From the NCBI RefSeq assembly GCF_000814845.2, contig NZ_CP010431.2:5642001-5706000 (forward strand): a stretch of DNA of 64,000 nt, in the 5' to 3' direction. The position numbers were made by a program, and so were the translations under genes. The stretch is from Pandoraea sputorum. GTDB lineage: Bacteria; Pseudomonadota; Gammaproteobacteria; Burkholderiales; Burkholderiaceae. The notes under the pieces are model-generated. The model saw only the letters and a list, made by a program, of their open reading frames with translations. It had not been told where the DNA came from and ran no database searches. This document shows, in pieces, positions 30,220-38,980 of the stretch (the first letter of the stretch is position 1; the number at the start of each line of letters is the position of its first letter).

Positions 30220-31275
30220 TTATTCCTCGTCTTCTTCAACGTGCTTGCTCGTGAGCGACAGCCACAGCAGCACCGGAAGAATCAGCGTGAAGACGATGAC
30301 CTCCTTGTACGCACTCGCCCAGAACGACGAGTACGATTCCAGCAGGCCCACGAGAATGGCGCCGAGCGCCGCGACCGGGTAACTCACCAGACCGCCGATA
30401 ATCGCGCCCACAAAGCCCTTCAGGCCGATCAGGAAGCCCGACTCGTAATAGATGGTCGTGATCGGTGCGATCAGAATGCCGCACAGCACACCGAGCACCG
30501 CCGCCAGCGTGAACGCCAGTCGGCCAGCCTGCACCGTGCCGATGCCCACCAGACGCGCACCCAGACGGTTCACGGCCGTCGCGCGCAACGCCTTGCCCGA
30601 CAGCGAACGGTCGAAGTAGAAGTACAGCGCCAGAATCATCACGACCGACACACCCACGACCCACAGACTCTGCCCAGACACCATCACCGAGCCAATGTTG
30701 AAGCTCGCGTCCGAGAACGGCTGCGTACGCGAACCCTCAGCGCCGAACATCACCAGTCCCAGGCCCGTGAGCGCGAAGTGCACGCCGACCGAAACAATCA
30801 GCAGCAACAGCGTGCTCGCCTCAGCCAGCGGCTGATAAGCCAGGCGATAGAGCATCGGCCCCATCGGCACGACCAGCAACAGCGTGACCGCAATCTGGAC
30901 GAGCATCGGCAAGGTCATCGGCGAGATCGCCTTGACCACGAAAAACACGGCAATCGGAAACACGAGATATTTACCCGCGAATACCGGTACCAGGCGGCCC
31001 GCCAGCTTGCGCCGCTCACTGTGACGCAAGACGCTTGCCGTCTCCACAATGAACGTGCAAATGCCCATCGCCACGAGCAGCCAGCTCGTCAACGGAAACT
31101 TCTGGGTCTGGAGAGCCGCGAGCGTGAGCGCGCCATACGACACGAACTCGCCCTGCGGAATGAAGATGACGCGGGTGACGGAGAACACCAACACGAGCGC
31201 CAATGCCAGCAAGGCATAAATCGCACCCGTGGTGATGCCGTCCTGCGCCAGGATGGCTGCAATCGAAAGATCCAT
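30220..31275 (-). CDS. livH: branched-chain amino-acid type ABC permease LivH (system 1)
   Basis: A 351-residue LivH-type permease, starting QDGITTGAIYALLALALVLVFSVTRVIFIPQGEFVSYGAL, with the conserved IGLKGFVGAIIGGLVSYPVAALGAILVGLLESY near the end. It is longer than usual, with an extra polar stretch around residues 75-100. A GAGAGGAGC site precedes the ATG. It is the first gene of the permease block, and 201 bases with a likely operator separate it from marR. Confidence 0.92.
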   Translation of the reverse strand: MDLSIAAILAQDGITTGAIYALLALALVLVFSVTRVIFIPQGEFVSYGALTLAALQTQKFPLTSWLLVAMGICTFIVETASVLRHSERRKLAGRLVPVFAGKYLVFPIAVFFVVKAISPMTLPMLVQIAVTLLLVVPMGPMLYRLAYQPLAEASTLLLLIVSVGVHFALTGLGLVMFGAEGSRTQPFSDASFNIGSVMVSGQSLWVVGVSVVMILALYFYFDRSLSGKALRATAVNRLGARLVGIGTVQAGRLAFTLAAVLGVLCGILIAPITTIYYESGFLIGLKGFVGAIIGGLVSYPVAALGAILVGLLESYSSFWASAYKEVIVFTLILPVLLWLSLTSKHVEEDEE

Positions 31276-31419
31276 GCTCCTCTCACTTCGTTTGAGTACT
31301 TCTTGAACCGGCTGGCGAGACAGCCGGTGTGATGCACGGTGCAGCGCGCTGCCACCCCGTTCCCCTTCAACTTCGGCGCACCCCGCACGATCCCCGTGTC
31401 GCAGCGCAGCGAATTATGA

Positions 31420-31441
31420 ATTGTATAAACCGTTATGCATT
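31420..31441. promoter_or_regulatory. MarR-type operator between marR and livH
   Basis: ATTGTATAA (31420-31428) and TTATGCATT (31433-31441) are inverted repeats matching at 8 of 9 positions (a single T/A exception aside from one C/T pair), separated by ACCG. Size and AT-rich inverted form fit a MarR-family site. It lies about 145 bases before livH and 36 bases after the marR stop. Confidence 0.45.
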
Positions 31442-31476
31442 GGTAAAACCCGGGTGACTACTGAGATGACGACATC

Positions 31477-31974
31477 TCAACCCGTTTTTCGACGACGGCG
31501 GGGCTTGGTCGGCAACGACGGCGCGTCGGCCAGCACCTCCGGCGGCAGGGCTTCGCGCACGACGTCCATCAGCCGGTAGATCTCGGCGAGCGTGTCGCGT
31601 CCCACTTTGTCTTCCAGATAGCGATAGCGCTCCTCGACCAGCGGACCGAGCTTCTTGCACAGCGCCCGGCTCGACGGCGTCAGCGACACCATCACGCGAC
31701 GCTGATCCGCCGCCACGCGACGGCGCATGATCAGACCCGACGCCTCCATGCGTTCGAGCATGCCCGACAGGCTCGGACTGAGAATGCAGCACTCGCGCGC
31801 AACCTGCCCGATCTCCATTTCCCCGGATTCGCTATCGTTGACGGCGCGTATGACACGCCATTGTTGTTCCGTGATGTCGTAGCAATTGAGTAACGGCCGG
31901 AACAGGCCCATCACCGCTTCACGCGATTGCAGCAACAACAGGGATAGGTTGCGGTGTTCGAATTCACCCGTCAT
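31477..31974 (-). CDS. MarR-family regulator (HpaR-like)
   Basis: A 165-residue winged-helix regulator. The fold shows as RNLSLLLLQSREAVMGLFRPLLNCYDITEQQWRVIRAV, the recognition region CCILSPSLSGMLERMEASGLI and the wing RRRVAADQRRVMVSLT. It resembles HpaR, the repressor of homoprotocatechuate genes, but the neighbours are transporter genes, so a role in controlling the surrounding ABC system, perhaps for an aromatic or acidic substrate, is an inference. A basic tail (KPRRRRKTG) ends it. Confidence 0.85.
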   Translation of the reverse strand: MTGEFEHRNLSLLLLQSREAVMGLFRPLLNCYDITEQQWRVIRAVNDSESGEMEIGQVARECCILSPSLSGMLERMEASGLIMRRRVAADQRRVMVSLTPSSRALCKKLGPLVEERYRYLEDKVGRDTLAEIYRLMDVVREALPPEVLADAPSLPTKPRRRRKTG

Positions 31975-32107
31975 GGATTTACGCTCGAAAGGATCGGCCG
32001 TTCAGCCCCCCGGCTGCGGCGATCAGGTTGGGACAATGCGGCCTCTCATGTGCCGCTCGCAAATGCATGTCCTGCCGTCTCTTTGCGATGCGCGAAACTA
32101 CCACGCT

Positions 32108-32133
32108 CAAAAAAAACGGGCGCGAACGCCCGT
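32108..32133 (-). terminator. rho-independent terminator after livK (system 1)
   Basis: A CGGGCG/CGCCCG stem with a tetraloop, flanked on the plus strand by eight A residues that become a U tract on the minus-strand transcript. It lies about 100 bases after the substrate-binding protein gene and before marR, so livK and marR are probably separate transcripts. Confidence 0.85.
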
Positions 32134-32231
32134 TCTTCAGGCCCGGCTGGTCGAACCGGGCGCTTTTACCGCAGATGTTTCCGATGAAACAGCGGGGCAT
32201 GCCTGCATGCTATAGGCAGCCCCGGCGCGCA

Positions 32232-33377
32232 TCAGTTCGCCAATTTCCACTTGCCGTCGACGATTTGCACCATCACACGCGAGCGTTGATCAAGACCGTT
32301 GTGGTCGTTCTTGCTCATGTTGAAGATGCCTGCCGTGCCCGGCATGTCCTTCACGTTCTCCAGCGCTTCGCGCAGGGCTGCGCGGAACTCCGGCGTGCCC
32401 GGCTTGGCCTTCTTCAGTGCCACCGGAATCGTGGTTTGCAGCAGCAGGCCGCCGTCCCAAGCGTGGCCGCCGAAGGTCGAGATCGAACCGGCGCCGTAGG
32501 CCTTTTCATAAGCAGCCTTGTACGCGGCCGCCGACTTCTTCACCGGGTTGTCGTTCGGCAGTTGCTCGACGACGAGCAGCGGGCCGGCCGGCAGATACGT
32601 GCCTTCGCAGTCCTTGCCGCAAACGCGCAGGAAGTCGTTGTTCGCCACGCCGTGCGTCTGATACAGCTTGCCCTTGTAGCCGCGCTCCTTGAGCGTGCGC
32701 TGCGGCAGTGCTGCCGGCGTGCCCGAACCGGCGATCAGCACGGCATCCGGGTTCGCGCCCATCACCTTGAGGGCCTGACCGGTCACCGACGTGTCGGCAC
32801 GGTTAAAGCGCTCGTTCGCCACGACCTTGATCTTGTTCAGATCGGCAGCCTTCTGGAATTCCTTGTACCAGCCTTCGCCGTACGCATCCGCGAAGCCGAT
32901 GAACGCCGCGGTCTTCACACCGTTGTCGGCCATGTGCTTGGCGATAGCGGTGGCCATCAGAATGTCGTTCTGCGGGGTCTTGAAGGCCCACGTGCGCTTC
33001 GCGTCGACCGGCTCGACGATGGCAGCGCCTGCGGCCATCGAAATCACGGGGGTCTGCGTTTCGGCTGCGACGTCGACCATGGCCAGCGAGTTCGGCGTGA
33101 CAGTCGAGCCGAGCACGGCGTCGACGTGATCTTCGCTGATCAGCTTGCGCATGTTCTTGACGGCGGTCGTGGTGTCGGTCGCATCGTCGAGCACGATGTA
33201 CTGCACCGTCTGGCCAGCAATCGTCTTGGGCATCAGAGCAATCGTGTTCTTCTCGGGAATGCCCAGCGAAGCGGCCGGACCGGTCGCCGACAGCGACACG
33301 CCAATCTTCACTTGAGCGTTCGCCACGCCCGCGACGAGCATCATGGCCGATGCCATGCACAGCAACTTCAGTTTCAT
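32232..33377 (-). CDS. livK: branched-chain amino-acid type periplasmic binding protein (system 1)
   Basis: A 381-residue type I periplasmic binding protein. The signal peptide is MKLKLLCMASAMMLVAGVANAQ, followed by VKIGVSLSATGPAASLGIPEKNTIAL, which is the standard opening of this family. I chose the ATG at 33377, which has GGAGA upstream; the longer open frame has no support. The ligand may be an amino acid, an amide or an aromatic acid. A MarR regulator of HpaR type nearby hints at the last, but only weakly. Confidence 0.9.
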   Translation of the reverse strand: MKLKLLCMASAMMLVAGVANAQVKIGVSLSATGPAASLGIPEKNTIALMPKTIAGQTVQYIVLDDATDTTTAVKNMRKLISEDHVDAVLGSTVTPNSLAMVDVAAETQTPVISMAAGAAIVEPVDAKRTWAFKTPQNDILMATAIAKHMADNGVKTAAFIGFADAYGEGWYKEFQKAADLNKIKVVANERFNRADTSVTGQALKVMGANPDAVLIAGSGTPAALPQRTLKERGYKGKLYQTHGVANNDFLRVCGKDCEGTYLPAGPLLVVEQLPNDNPVKKSAAAYKAAYEKAYGAGSISTFGGHAWDGGLLLQTTIPVALKKAKPGTPEFRAALREALENVKDMPGTAGIFNMSKNDHNGLDQRSRVMVQIVDGKWKLAN

Positions 33378-33537
33378 TTGGGTCTCCTCACAAAAATTTC
33401 GAATTCGATTTTTGACGCATTTTTTTGACATTAACCGACCGCGCAGTCGGGAAATTGTCGCCCATCTTACGGGCACGGATGCCGTTTCGTAAAGTGCGGT
33501 TTCCCCACCTGTGGCATCTGCCACAGCGGTTTTTCCA

Positions 33538-34320
33538 CTAGCCGCGCAAAAACGCGTCGTAGCCCGTTTTCACGATCAGCACCGCAAGCACGCCCAGAAA
33601 CATACGCCGCACGAAGCCAACACCGTGCTTGAGCGCGAGACGGCTGCCCACCAGACTGCCCACCACGTTCATGATCGCCATGCCCGCGCCGACCAGCCAC
33701 AGTACATGCCCGCTCATGCCGAACAGCAGCAGCGCGGCCAGATTCGTCGCGACGTTCACGATCTTCGAGGACGCCGACGCATTCACGAAGTCCTGCCCGA
33801 ACAGCCGCACAAACAGAAACACCAGAAAGCTGCCCGCACCGGGGCCGAAGAAACCGTCGTAAAAGCCGATGACACCGCCCACGGCGATCGCCATGAGCGT
33901 CACCCCCGCCCCGCCCTTCACAGGGGCGTGGACTGTCCCGAAATCTTTCTTGCGCAGGGTGTAGATCGCCACCGCGACCAGCACGAACGGCAGCACCTTG
34001 CGCAGGACGTCGGCCGGGACATGGGTGACGGCGTAGGCACCGCAGAATGAGAAGACGAACGCTGCGACAGTGGCGGGCAACACAAGGGCCCAGCGCAGCT
34101 CGACGCCGCGCGAGTAACGCACTGCCGCCGAGGCCGTGCCCCAGATGCCAGCCATCTTGTTGGTACCGAACAACAGCGGCGGCGCAGCATTGGGGAAGAC
34201 AGCGAAGAGCGTCGGCACGGAGATCAGGCCGCCGCCACCGACCACGGCATCGACCAACCCGGCGAGAAACGCCCCGCCAGCGAGCATCAGCAAATCGGTC
34301 AGCGACCAACCCATCAACAT
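33538..34320 (-). CDS. TauE/SafE-family (TSUP) membrane permease
   Basis: A 260-residue protein with eight or so membrane helices and the family opening LMLAGGAFLAGLVDAVVGGGGLISVPTLFAVFP, plus FGTNKMAGIWGTASAAVRYSR. The family exports or imports sulfite, sulfoacetate and related anions. The ATG at 34320 follows GGGGA by 4 bases. A second ATG at 34314 is equally possible, and an in-frame GTG lies at 34335. It separates the two ABC transporter clusters and has no obvious functional link to them. Confidence 0.88.
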   Translation of the reverse strand: MLMGWSLTDLLMLAGGAFLAGLVDAVVGGGGLISVPTLFAVFPNAAPPLLFGTNKMAGIWGTASAAVRYSRGVELRWALVLPATVAAFVFSFCGAYAVTHVPADVLRKVLPFVLVAVAIYTLRKKDFGTVHAPVKGGAGVTLMAIAVGGVIGFYDGFFGPGAGSFLVFLFVRLFGQDFVNASASSKIVNVATNLAALLLFGMSGHVLWLVGAGMAIMNVVGSLVGSRLALKHGVGFVRRMFLGVLAVLIVKTGYDAFLRG

Positions 34321-34540
34321 ACATTCCCCATACACAACACCTCAGTCGCCGAACAACTGAAAGGCAGCCAGACGAAAACGCCGAGCATAGCGTCTTTATT
34401 CCGCATTGCGCGTACTTATTGCGGTAGAAACCAATGCAATTCTCGCAATGTGGCGTAAAGACGGCCGAAATTGCGGAAGTAATGCGGAATAACTGGCCAA
34501 TGATGGAATGCAGTGCGCACGAGCCGCACAAGGAGGCGTC

Positions 34541-34609
34541 ATGACCGCTGAATATGGCATGCCTGACGAAGGCCTGGCACAGCGCGATGCGACGCCATGC
34601 GGAAGGTGA
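34541..34609 (+). CDS. possible 22-residue small protein
   Basis: ATG at 34541 is preceded by a near-perfect AAGGAGG with 4-5 bases spacing and encodes MTAEYGMPDEGLAQRDATPCGR. A strong terminator begins 12 bases after the stop. The ribosome site and terminator together are suggestive, but the terminator also serves the minus-strand operon and no family is recognised, so this may be chance. Confidence 0.3.
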   Translation: MTAEYGMPDEGLAQRDATPCGR

Positions 34610-34621
34610 AGCACAATATAA

Positions 34622-34662
34622 AAAGCGCTGTCGGAGTCTTCTCCGACAGCGCTTTCTTTTTT
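34622..34662. terminator. strong bidirectional terminator
   Basis: A perfect 15-bp stem (34622-34636 with 34641-34655) and a TCTT loop, with a U-rich tract on both strands. On the minus strand it lies about 230 bases beyond the livM stop and is the likely end of the second liv operon. On the plus strand it follows the tiny ORF at 34541. Confidence 0.9.
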
Positions 34663-34755
34663 GGCGGTGCGCGTTATCGCGCTTGTTGTCTCCTCGTTCC
34701 TCGCCCCTATATCCTGCTGTGACGCGAACTGAGAGAGAGAATAAAGGAGCACCCA

Positions 34756-34791
34756 ATGCACCACAAGTCAGCATTTACCCCTACGAATTAG
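34756..34791 (+). CDS. possible 11-residue peptide
   Basis: ATG at 34756 with AAAGGAG 6 bases upstream encodes MHHKSAFTPTN, then TAG. A run of T follows the stop but without a stem. Such a short frame can occur by chance, so it is listed because of the ribosome site only. Confidence 0.18.
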   Translation: MHHKSAFTPTN

Positions 34792-34889
34792 GTTTTTTCT
34801 GACATTCGTGCGCCAGAGTGACGAGCGGACGCGCCACACAGGTGCATACGTCGACATTCCGGCTTCCACGAATCGCCCAATTCACACCC

Positions 34890-35888
34890 TTACGACGCCT
34901 GCGACATCGACCGGAAGAACCGGCTGCGCGCAATGAACTCACCCACGAGACCACGTCGGAACGCCAGCACGCAGATGATGAAGATCGCACCGATCACGAT
35001 GGTCACGGATTCGCCGAGCGTCTGGAACCACGTCACGCCGGTTGCCGTCGCGAGCCAGTTGCCGATATCGCCCAGCTTGTTCTCGAGCACGATGATCACC
35101 ACCGCACCCACTACCGGCCCGAGCATCGTGCCGAGACCGCCCACGAGCGTCATCAGAATGACCATGCCCGACATCGTCCAGTGAACGTCGGTGAGGGTCT
35201 CGAAGCCCAGCACCACCGTCTTGGTCGAACCGGCGAGCGCAGCGAGTGTGGCCGACAGCACAAACGCCAGCAGCTTGAAGCGGTCGACGTCGTACCCCAG
35301 CGAGATCGCACGCGGCTCGTTCTCTTTGATCGCCTTGAGCACCTGACCGAACGGCGAGTGCACGATACGCATGATCAGCAGGAAACCCAGCGCGCAGATC
35401 GCTAGCACCACGTAGTACAGCGTGAGATCCGAGTCGAGGGGCAGCAGACCGAAGAGCGAACCGCGCGGCACGCCTTGCAGACCGTCTTCCCCACCGGTGA
35501 ACGGCGCCTGAAGGCAGAAGAAGTAGAGCATCTGCGCGAGCGCCAGCGTGATCATGGCGAAGTAGATGCCCTGACGCCGGATCGCGAGCAAGCCGATCAC
35601 CAGTCCCAGCACCGCCCCCGCAATCACGCCCGCGAGAATGCCGACCTCCGGCGTAAAGCCGAGATTACGGATCGCATAGCCCGTCACATAACCGGCGCTA
35701 CCGAAAAACGCCGCGTGACCGAACGACAGCAGGCCCGTGAAGCCGAGCAGCAGGTTGAAGGCAGCGGCGAACAGTGCGAAGCACAGCACCTTCATGACGA
35801 AGACCGGATACGCGCCGACAAACGGCGCGACGATCAGCGCCAACAGCAGCAGGGAATACAGCACGCGTTGTTGCATCTGTTGTTGCAT
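34890..35888 (-). CDS. livM: branched-chain amino-acid type ABC permease LivM (system 2)
   Basis: A 332-residue LivM permease with about nine helices. The family stretch FNLLLGFTGLLSFGHAAFFGSAGYVTGY is near residue 40, and MSGMVILMTLVGGLGTMLGPVVGAVVIIVLEN is near 245. The ATG at 35888 has AAGGGA upstream; the longer frame reads out of frame through livH. It is the last gene of system 2, 11 bases after livH. Confidence 0.94.
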   Translation of the reverse strand: MQQQMQQRVLYSLLLLALIVAPFVGAYPVFVMKVLCFALFAAAFNLLLGFTGLLSFGHAAFFGSAGYVTGYAIRNLGFTPEVGILAGVIAGAVLGLVIGLLAIRRQGIYFAMITLALAQMLYFFCLQAPFTGGEDGLQGVPRGSLFGLLPLDSDLTLYYVVLAICALGFLLIMRIVHSPFGQVLKAIKENEPRAISLGYDVDRFKLLAFVLSATLAALAGSTKTVVLGFETLTDVHWTMSGMVILMTLVGGLGTMLGPVVGAVVIIVLENKLGDIGNWLATATGVTWFQTLGESVTIVIGAIFIICVLAFRRGLVGEFIARSRFFRSMSQAS

Positions 35889-35899
35889 GGTTTCGTCCC

Positions 35900-36784
35900 T
35901 TACTTTTGTTTGCCGAACAGCCCGGCAGGGCGCAGCAGCAACACGATCACCATGATGAAGAACACCACGGTCGCCGACGCTTCCGGGTAGAACACCTTGG
36001 TGAAGCCTTCGATCACACCGAGCATCAGCCCGGTGACGATCGAGCCCATGATGGAGCCCATGCCGCCGATCACGACCACCGCGAACACGGTGATGATCAT
36101 CGACTGCCCCATGAGCGGCGAGATCTGAATCACGGGCGCGGCGAGCACACCTGCGAACGCCGCCAGCGCCACGCCGAAGCCGTACGTCAGCGTGATCATG
36201 AGCGGCACGTTCACGCCGAACGCCTCCACGAGCTTCGGGTTCTCCGTACCGGCGCGCAGATACGCGCCGATCTTCGTCTTCTCGATGATGAACCACGTCG
36301 CGAAGCAGACGATGAGCGATGCCACGACCACCCACGCGCGATAGTTCGGCATGAACATGAAGCCGAGGTTGGTCGCACCGGACAGCGCGTCGGGCGCGTC
36401 GAACGGCTGACCGGACACCCCGTAGATCGAGCGGAACACGCCTTCGAGCACGAGCGTGATGCCGAACGTCAGCAGCAGCCCGTAAAGATGATCGAGCTTG
36501 TAGATCCAGCGCAGCATGGTGCGCTCGATCACGATGCCGATGATGCCCACCACGACGGGGGCGAGAATCAGCATGACCCAGTAATTGAGGCCGAGATAAT
36601 TGCCGCCCATCCAGGCGAGCATGGCGCCCAACATGAACAACGCGCCGTGCGCGAAGTTGATCACATTGAGCAGACCGAAAATCACCGCCAGGCCGAGACT
36701 CAGCATGGCGTAGAACGAGCCGTTCACCAGTCCCAGCAGCAGTTGGCTCAACAGCGCCGGCAGGGGGATGCCTAGAAAGTCCAT
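35900..36784 (-). CDS. livH: branched-chain amino-acid type ABC permease LivH (system 2)
   Basis: A 294-residue LivH permease, beginning MDFLGIPLPALLSQLLLGLVNGSFYAMLSLGLAVIFGLLNVINFAHGALFM, which is a textbook LivH start, and with VIGGMGSIMGSIVTGLMLGVIEGF near residue 240. The ATG at 36784 was chosen by homology to the family start, since the ribosome site is weak. It sits between livK and livM. Confidence 0.93.
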   Translation of the reverse strand: MDFLGIPLPALLSQLLLGLVNGSFYAMLSLGLAVIFGLLNVINFAHGALFMLGAMLAWMGGNYLGLNYWVMLILAPVVVGIIGIVIERTMLRWIYKLDHLYGLLLTFGITLVLEGVFRSIYGVSGQPFDAPDALSGATNLGFMFMPNYRAWVVVASLIVCFATWFIIEKTKIGAYLRAGTENPKLVEAFGVNVPLMITLTYGFGVALAAFAGVLAAPVIQISPLMGQSMIITVFAVVVIGGMGSIMGSIVTGLMLGVIEGFTKVFYPEASATVVFFIMVIVLLLRPAGLFGKQK

Positions 36785-36924
36785 CGAAATCGATTCTCTG
36801 GGAGAAACCTTGGAGAAAGGTCGCGACGGGACACGCGTCCCGTCGCTATCCGTGCATCGCTTGTTTGCGGCGCCCTGCTGCGGCGCCGCCGACTCACGCA
36901 AAAACCGCTAACGAAGTGCTGCGC

Positions 36925-38124
36925 TTACTTAAGCTTGCAGGTCGATTCGGCTTCGGTGGTGAAGGCCTTCTCGCCCGGGATCGTGGCGACGACCTTGTAG
37001 TAGTCCCACGGCTCCTTCGATTCCTTCTTCGACTTCACTTGCATCAGATACATGTCGTGGACCATCGTGCCGTCCTTACGGATGTAGCCCTTGCTGAACA
37101 TGTCGTCGATCTTGATCTTGTGCAACTGCTCCATGACCTTGTCGGCATCCGTCGTACCGGCGGCCTGCACAGCCTTGAGGTACGTCATCGTGGCCGAGTA
37201 GTCGCCGGCTTGCAGGCTCGACGGCATCTTCTTCATCTTGCCGAAGTAGCGCTTGGCGAATTCACGCGACTTGTCGTCCTTGTCCCAGTACCAGCTATCG
37301 GTCAGGTACATGCCCTCGGTGTTATCCAGACCGAGCGAGTGAATATCGTTGATGAACACGAGCAGACCGGCGATCTGCATCTTGCCCTTGATACCGAATT
37401 CCTTCGCCGCCTTGATCGCGTTGATCGTGTCGCCGCCAGCGTTCGCCAGACCCAGCACCTGCGCCTTGGACGACTGCGCTTGCAGCAGGTACGACGAGAA
37501 GTCCGAAGCGGACAGCGGGTGACGCACCTGCCCCACCACCGTGCCGCCGTTGGCCTTGACCACGTCGGACGTGGATTTCTCCAGCGCATGGCCGAACGCA
37601 TAGTCGGCGGTCAGGAAGAACCACGACTTGCCGCCTGCTTTCACCACAGCCGAGCCCGTGCCGCGTGCGAGCGCAACGGTGTCGTACGCGTAGTGCACGC
37701 CGTACGGCTGGCACTGGTCGTTGGTCAGTGCATCGGAGCCTGCGCCCACGTTGATGTAGACCTTCTTCTTCTCGGCGGAAACCTTGTTCATCGCCAGGCC
37801 GGTGCCGGAATTGGTACCGCCGATGAGCATGTCGACACCGCCACGGTCGAACCATTCGCGCGCCTTCGACGCTGCGACGTCCGCCTTGTTCTGGTGATCG
37901 GCCGTGACCAGTTCGACCGGCTTGCCGAGGACCTTGCCGCCGAAGTCGGCGATGGCCATCTTGATGGCTTCTGCGCCGCCCTGTCCGTCGATGTCGGTGT
38001 AAAGACCCGACATATCGGTAATGAAACCGATCTTCACCGTGTTGCCATCGGCGTGGGCCTGCGAGGCCATTGCCGCAAAACCAAACGCAGCCGCAACGGC
38101 CAACGCCTTCATCCGCATCGTCAT
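36925..38124 (-). CDS. livK: branched-chain amino-acid type periplasmic binding protein (system 2)
   Basis: A 399-residue binding protein. The signal peptide MTMRMKALAVAAAFGFAAMASQAHA is followed by VKIGFITDMSGLYTDIDGQGGAEAIKMAIADFGG. AAGGAGA lies 6 bases before the ATG at 38124. Low identity to the system 1 protein by eye suggests a different ligand. Its position between livF and livH is less common than an operon-leading position. Confidence 0.92.
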   Translation of the reverse strand: MTMRMKALAVAAAFGFAAMASQAHADGNTVKIGFITDMSGLYTDIDGQGGAEAIKMAIADFGGKVLGKPVELVTADHQNKADVAASKAREWFDRGGVDMLIGGTNSGTGLAMNKVSAEKKKVYINVGAGSDALTNDQCQPYGVHYAYDTVALARGTGSAVVKAGGKSWFFLTADYAFGHALEKSTSDVVKANGGTVVGQVRHPLSASDFSSYLLQAQSSKAQVLGLANAGGDTINAIKAAKEFGIKGKMQIAGLLVFINDIHSLGLDNTEGMYLTDSWYWDKDDKSREFAKRYFGKMKKMPSSLQAGDYSATMTYLKAVQAAGTTDADKVMEQLHKIKIDDMFSKGYIRKDGTMVHDMYLMQVKSKKESKEPWDYYKVVATIPGEKAFTTEAESTCKLK

Positions 38125-38194
38125 CTTCGTCTCCTTCGTGGATTTGATCGCCTGGGTCCATCGCCCGGCACGCGTGCACGCCGGGTAGCTCACC

Positions 38195-38980
38195 TCATAC
38201 GCCCAACAACTCGTGCAGCACCGGCATCTTCGTCTCCAGCTCCGGAGCGCCGAAGCGCTCCACGATCTTGCCGTGCTCCATGACATAGAAGCGATCGGCC
38301 AGAGGAGCCGCAAAACGGAAATTCTGTTCCACCATCACGATGGTGTAGCCACGCGCTTTGAGCGTGGTGATCATGCGCGCAAGCGTCTGCACGATCACCG
38401 GCGCGAGGCCTTCGGAAATCTCGTCGAGCAACAACAGATTCGCGCCCGTGCGCAGAATGCGCGCCACCGCGAGCATCTGTTGCTCGCCACCCGACAGGCG
38501 CGTGCCCTGACTGTGACGGCGCTCTTTCAGGTTCGGGAACATGTCGTAGATCTCGTCGAGCGACATACCACGCCCGCCGTCTTCGCGACGATTGCCGCTC
38601 ATGCCGATATAGGGCGGCAGCAGCAGGTTTTCCTCGCACGACAAGCTCGCGAAAATGCCGCGCTCTTCGGGGCAATACCCCACGCCGTGATGCGCAACCT
38701 TATACGTCGGCAGATGAATCGTCTCTTCACCCGCAATGCGAATCGACCCCTGACGCTGACCGGTCAGGCCCATGATCGCGCGCAGCGTCGTCGTGCGCCC
38801 GGCACCGTTGCGGCCAAGCAGCGTGACGACTTCGCCACGCCCGACCGTGAGGTCCACGCCGTGCAGGATGTGCGACTCGCCGTACCACGCCTGAAGCCCT
38901 TCGACTTCCAGTGCGGGCACGTTGCCGCCGTTCTTGCCACCCTGGTTGTTGCCGCCGTTACCGTACATAGCCGTCCTCAC
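38195..38980 (-). CDS. livF: ABC transporter ATPase LivF (system 2) with Arg in Walker A
   Basis: A 261-residue LivF-type ATPase starting at a GTG that overlaps the livG stop (GTGA), with AGGGAG 7 bases before it. Residues 5-22 are Gly/Asn-rich and unusual. Walker A reads GRNGAGRTTTL, so the catalytic lysine of GxxGxGK(S/T) is an arginine. The signature LSGGEQQMLAVARIL, Walker B LLLLDEISEGLAP and the switch histidine region (VMVEQNFRF, with Gln-Asn as usual for LivF) are otherwise normal. A second ATPase, LivG, with an intact lysine is encoded next to it. Confidence 0.92.
   Translation of the reverse strand: MRTAMYGNGGNNQGGKNGGNVPALEVEGLQAWYGESHILHGVDLTVGRGEVVTLLGRNGAGRTTTLRAIMGLTGQRQGSIRIAGEETIHLPTYKVAHHGVGYCPEERGIFASLSCEENLLLPPYIGMSGNRREDGGRGMSLDEIYDMFPNLKERRHSQGTRLSGGEQQMLAVARILRTGANLLLLDEISEGLAPVIVQTLARMITTLKARGYTIVMVEQNFRFAAPLADRFYVMEHGKIVERFGAPELETKMPVLHELLGV

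Larger units (their letters stand above)
34336..34889. other. gap between TSUP gene and livM, with strong terminator and two tiny ORFs
   Basis: No conventional gene is visible. The stretch holds the bidirectional terminator at 34622-34662 and two very short plus-strand reading frames with good ribosome sites (34541-34609 and 34756-34791). The promoter of the TSUP gene should lie near 34340-34450. In 34801-34889 I see nothing. Confidence 0.6.

Noticed and set aside
34554..34802. An 82-codon plus-strand frame across the terminator
   Set aside because: It reads through the perfect terminator stem and has no ribosome site or recognisable features.
30181..35900. The two liv clusters as one operon
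   Set aside because: Strong terminators at 32108-32133 and 34622-34662, and the intervening TSUP gene, separate them.
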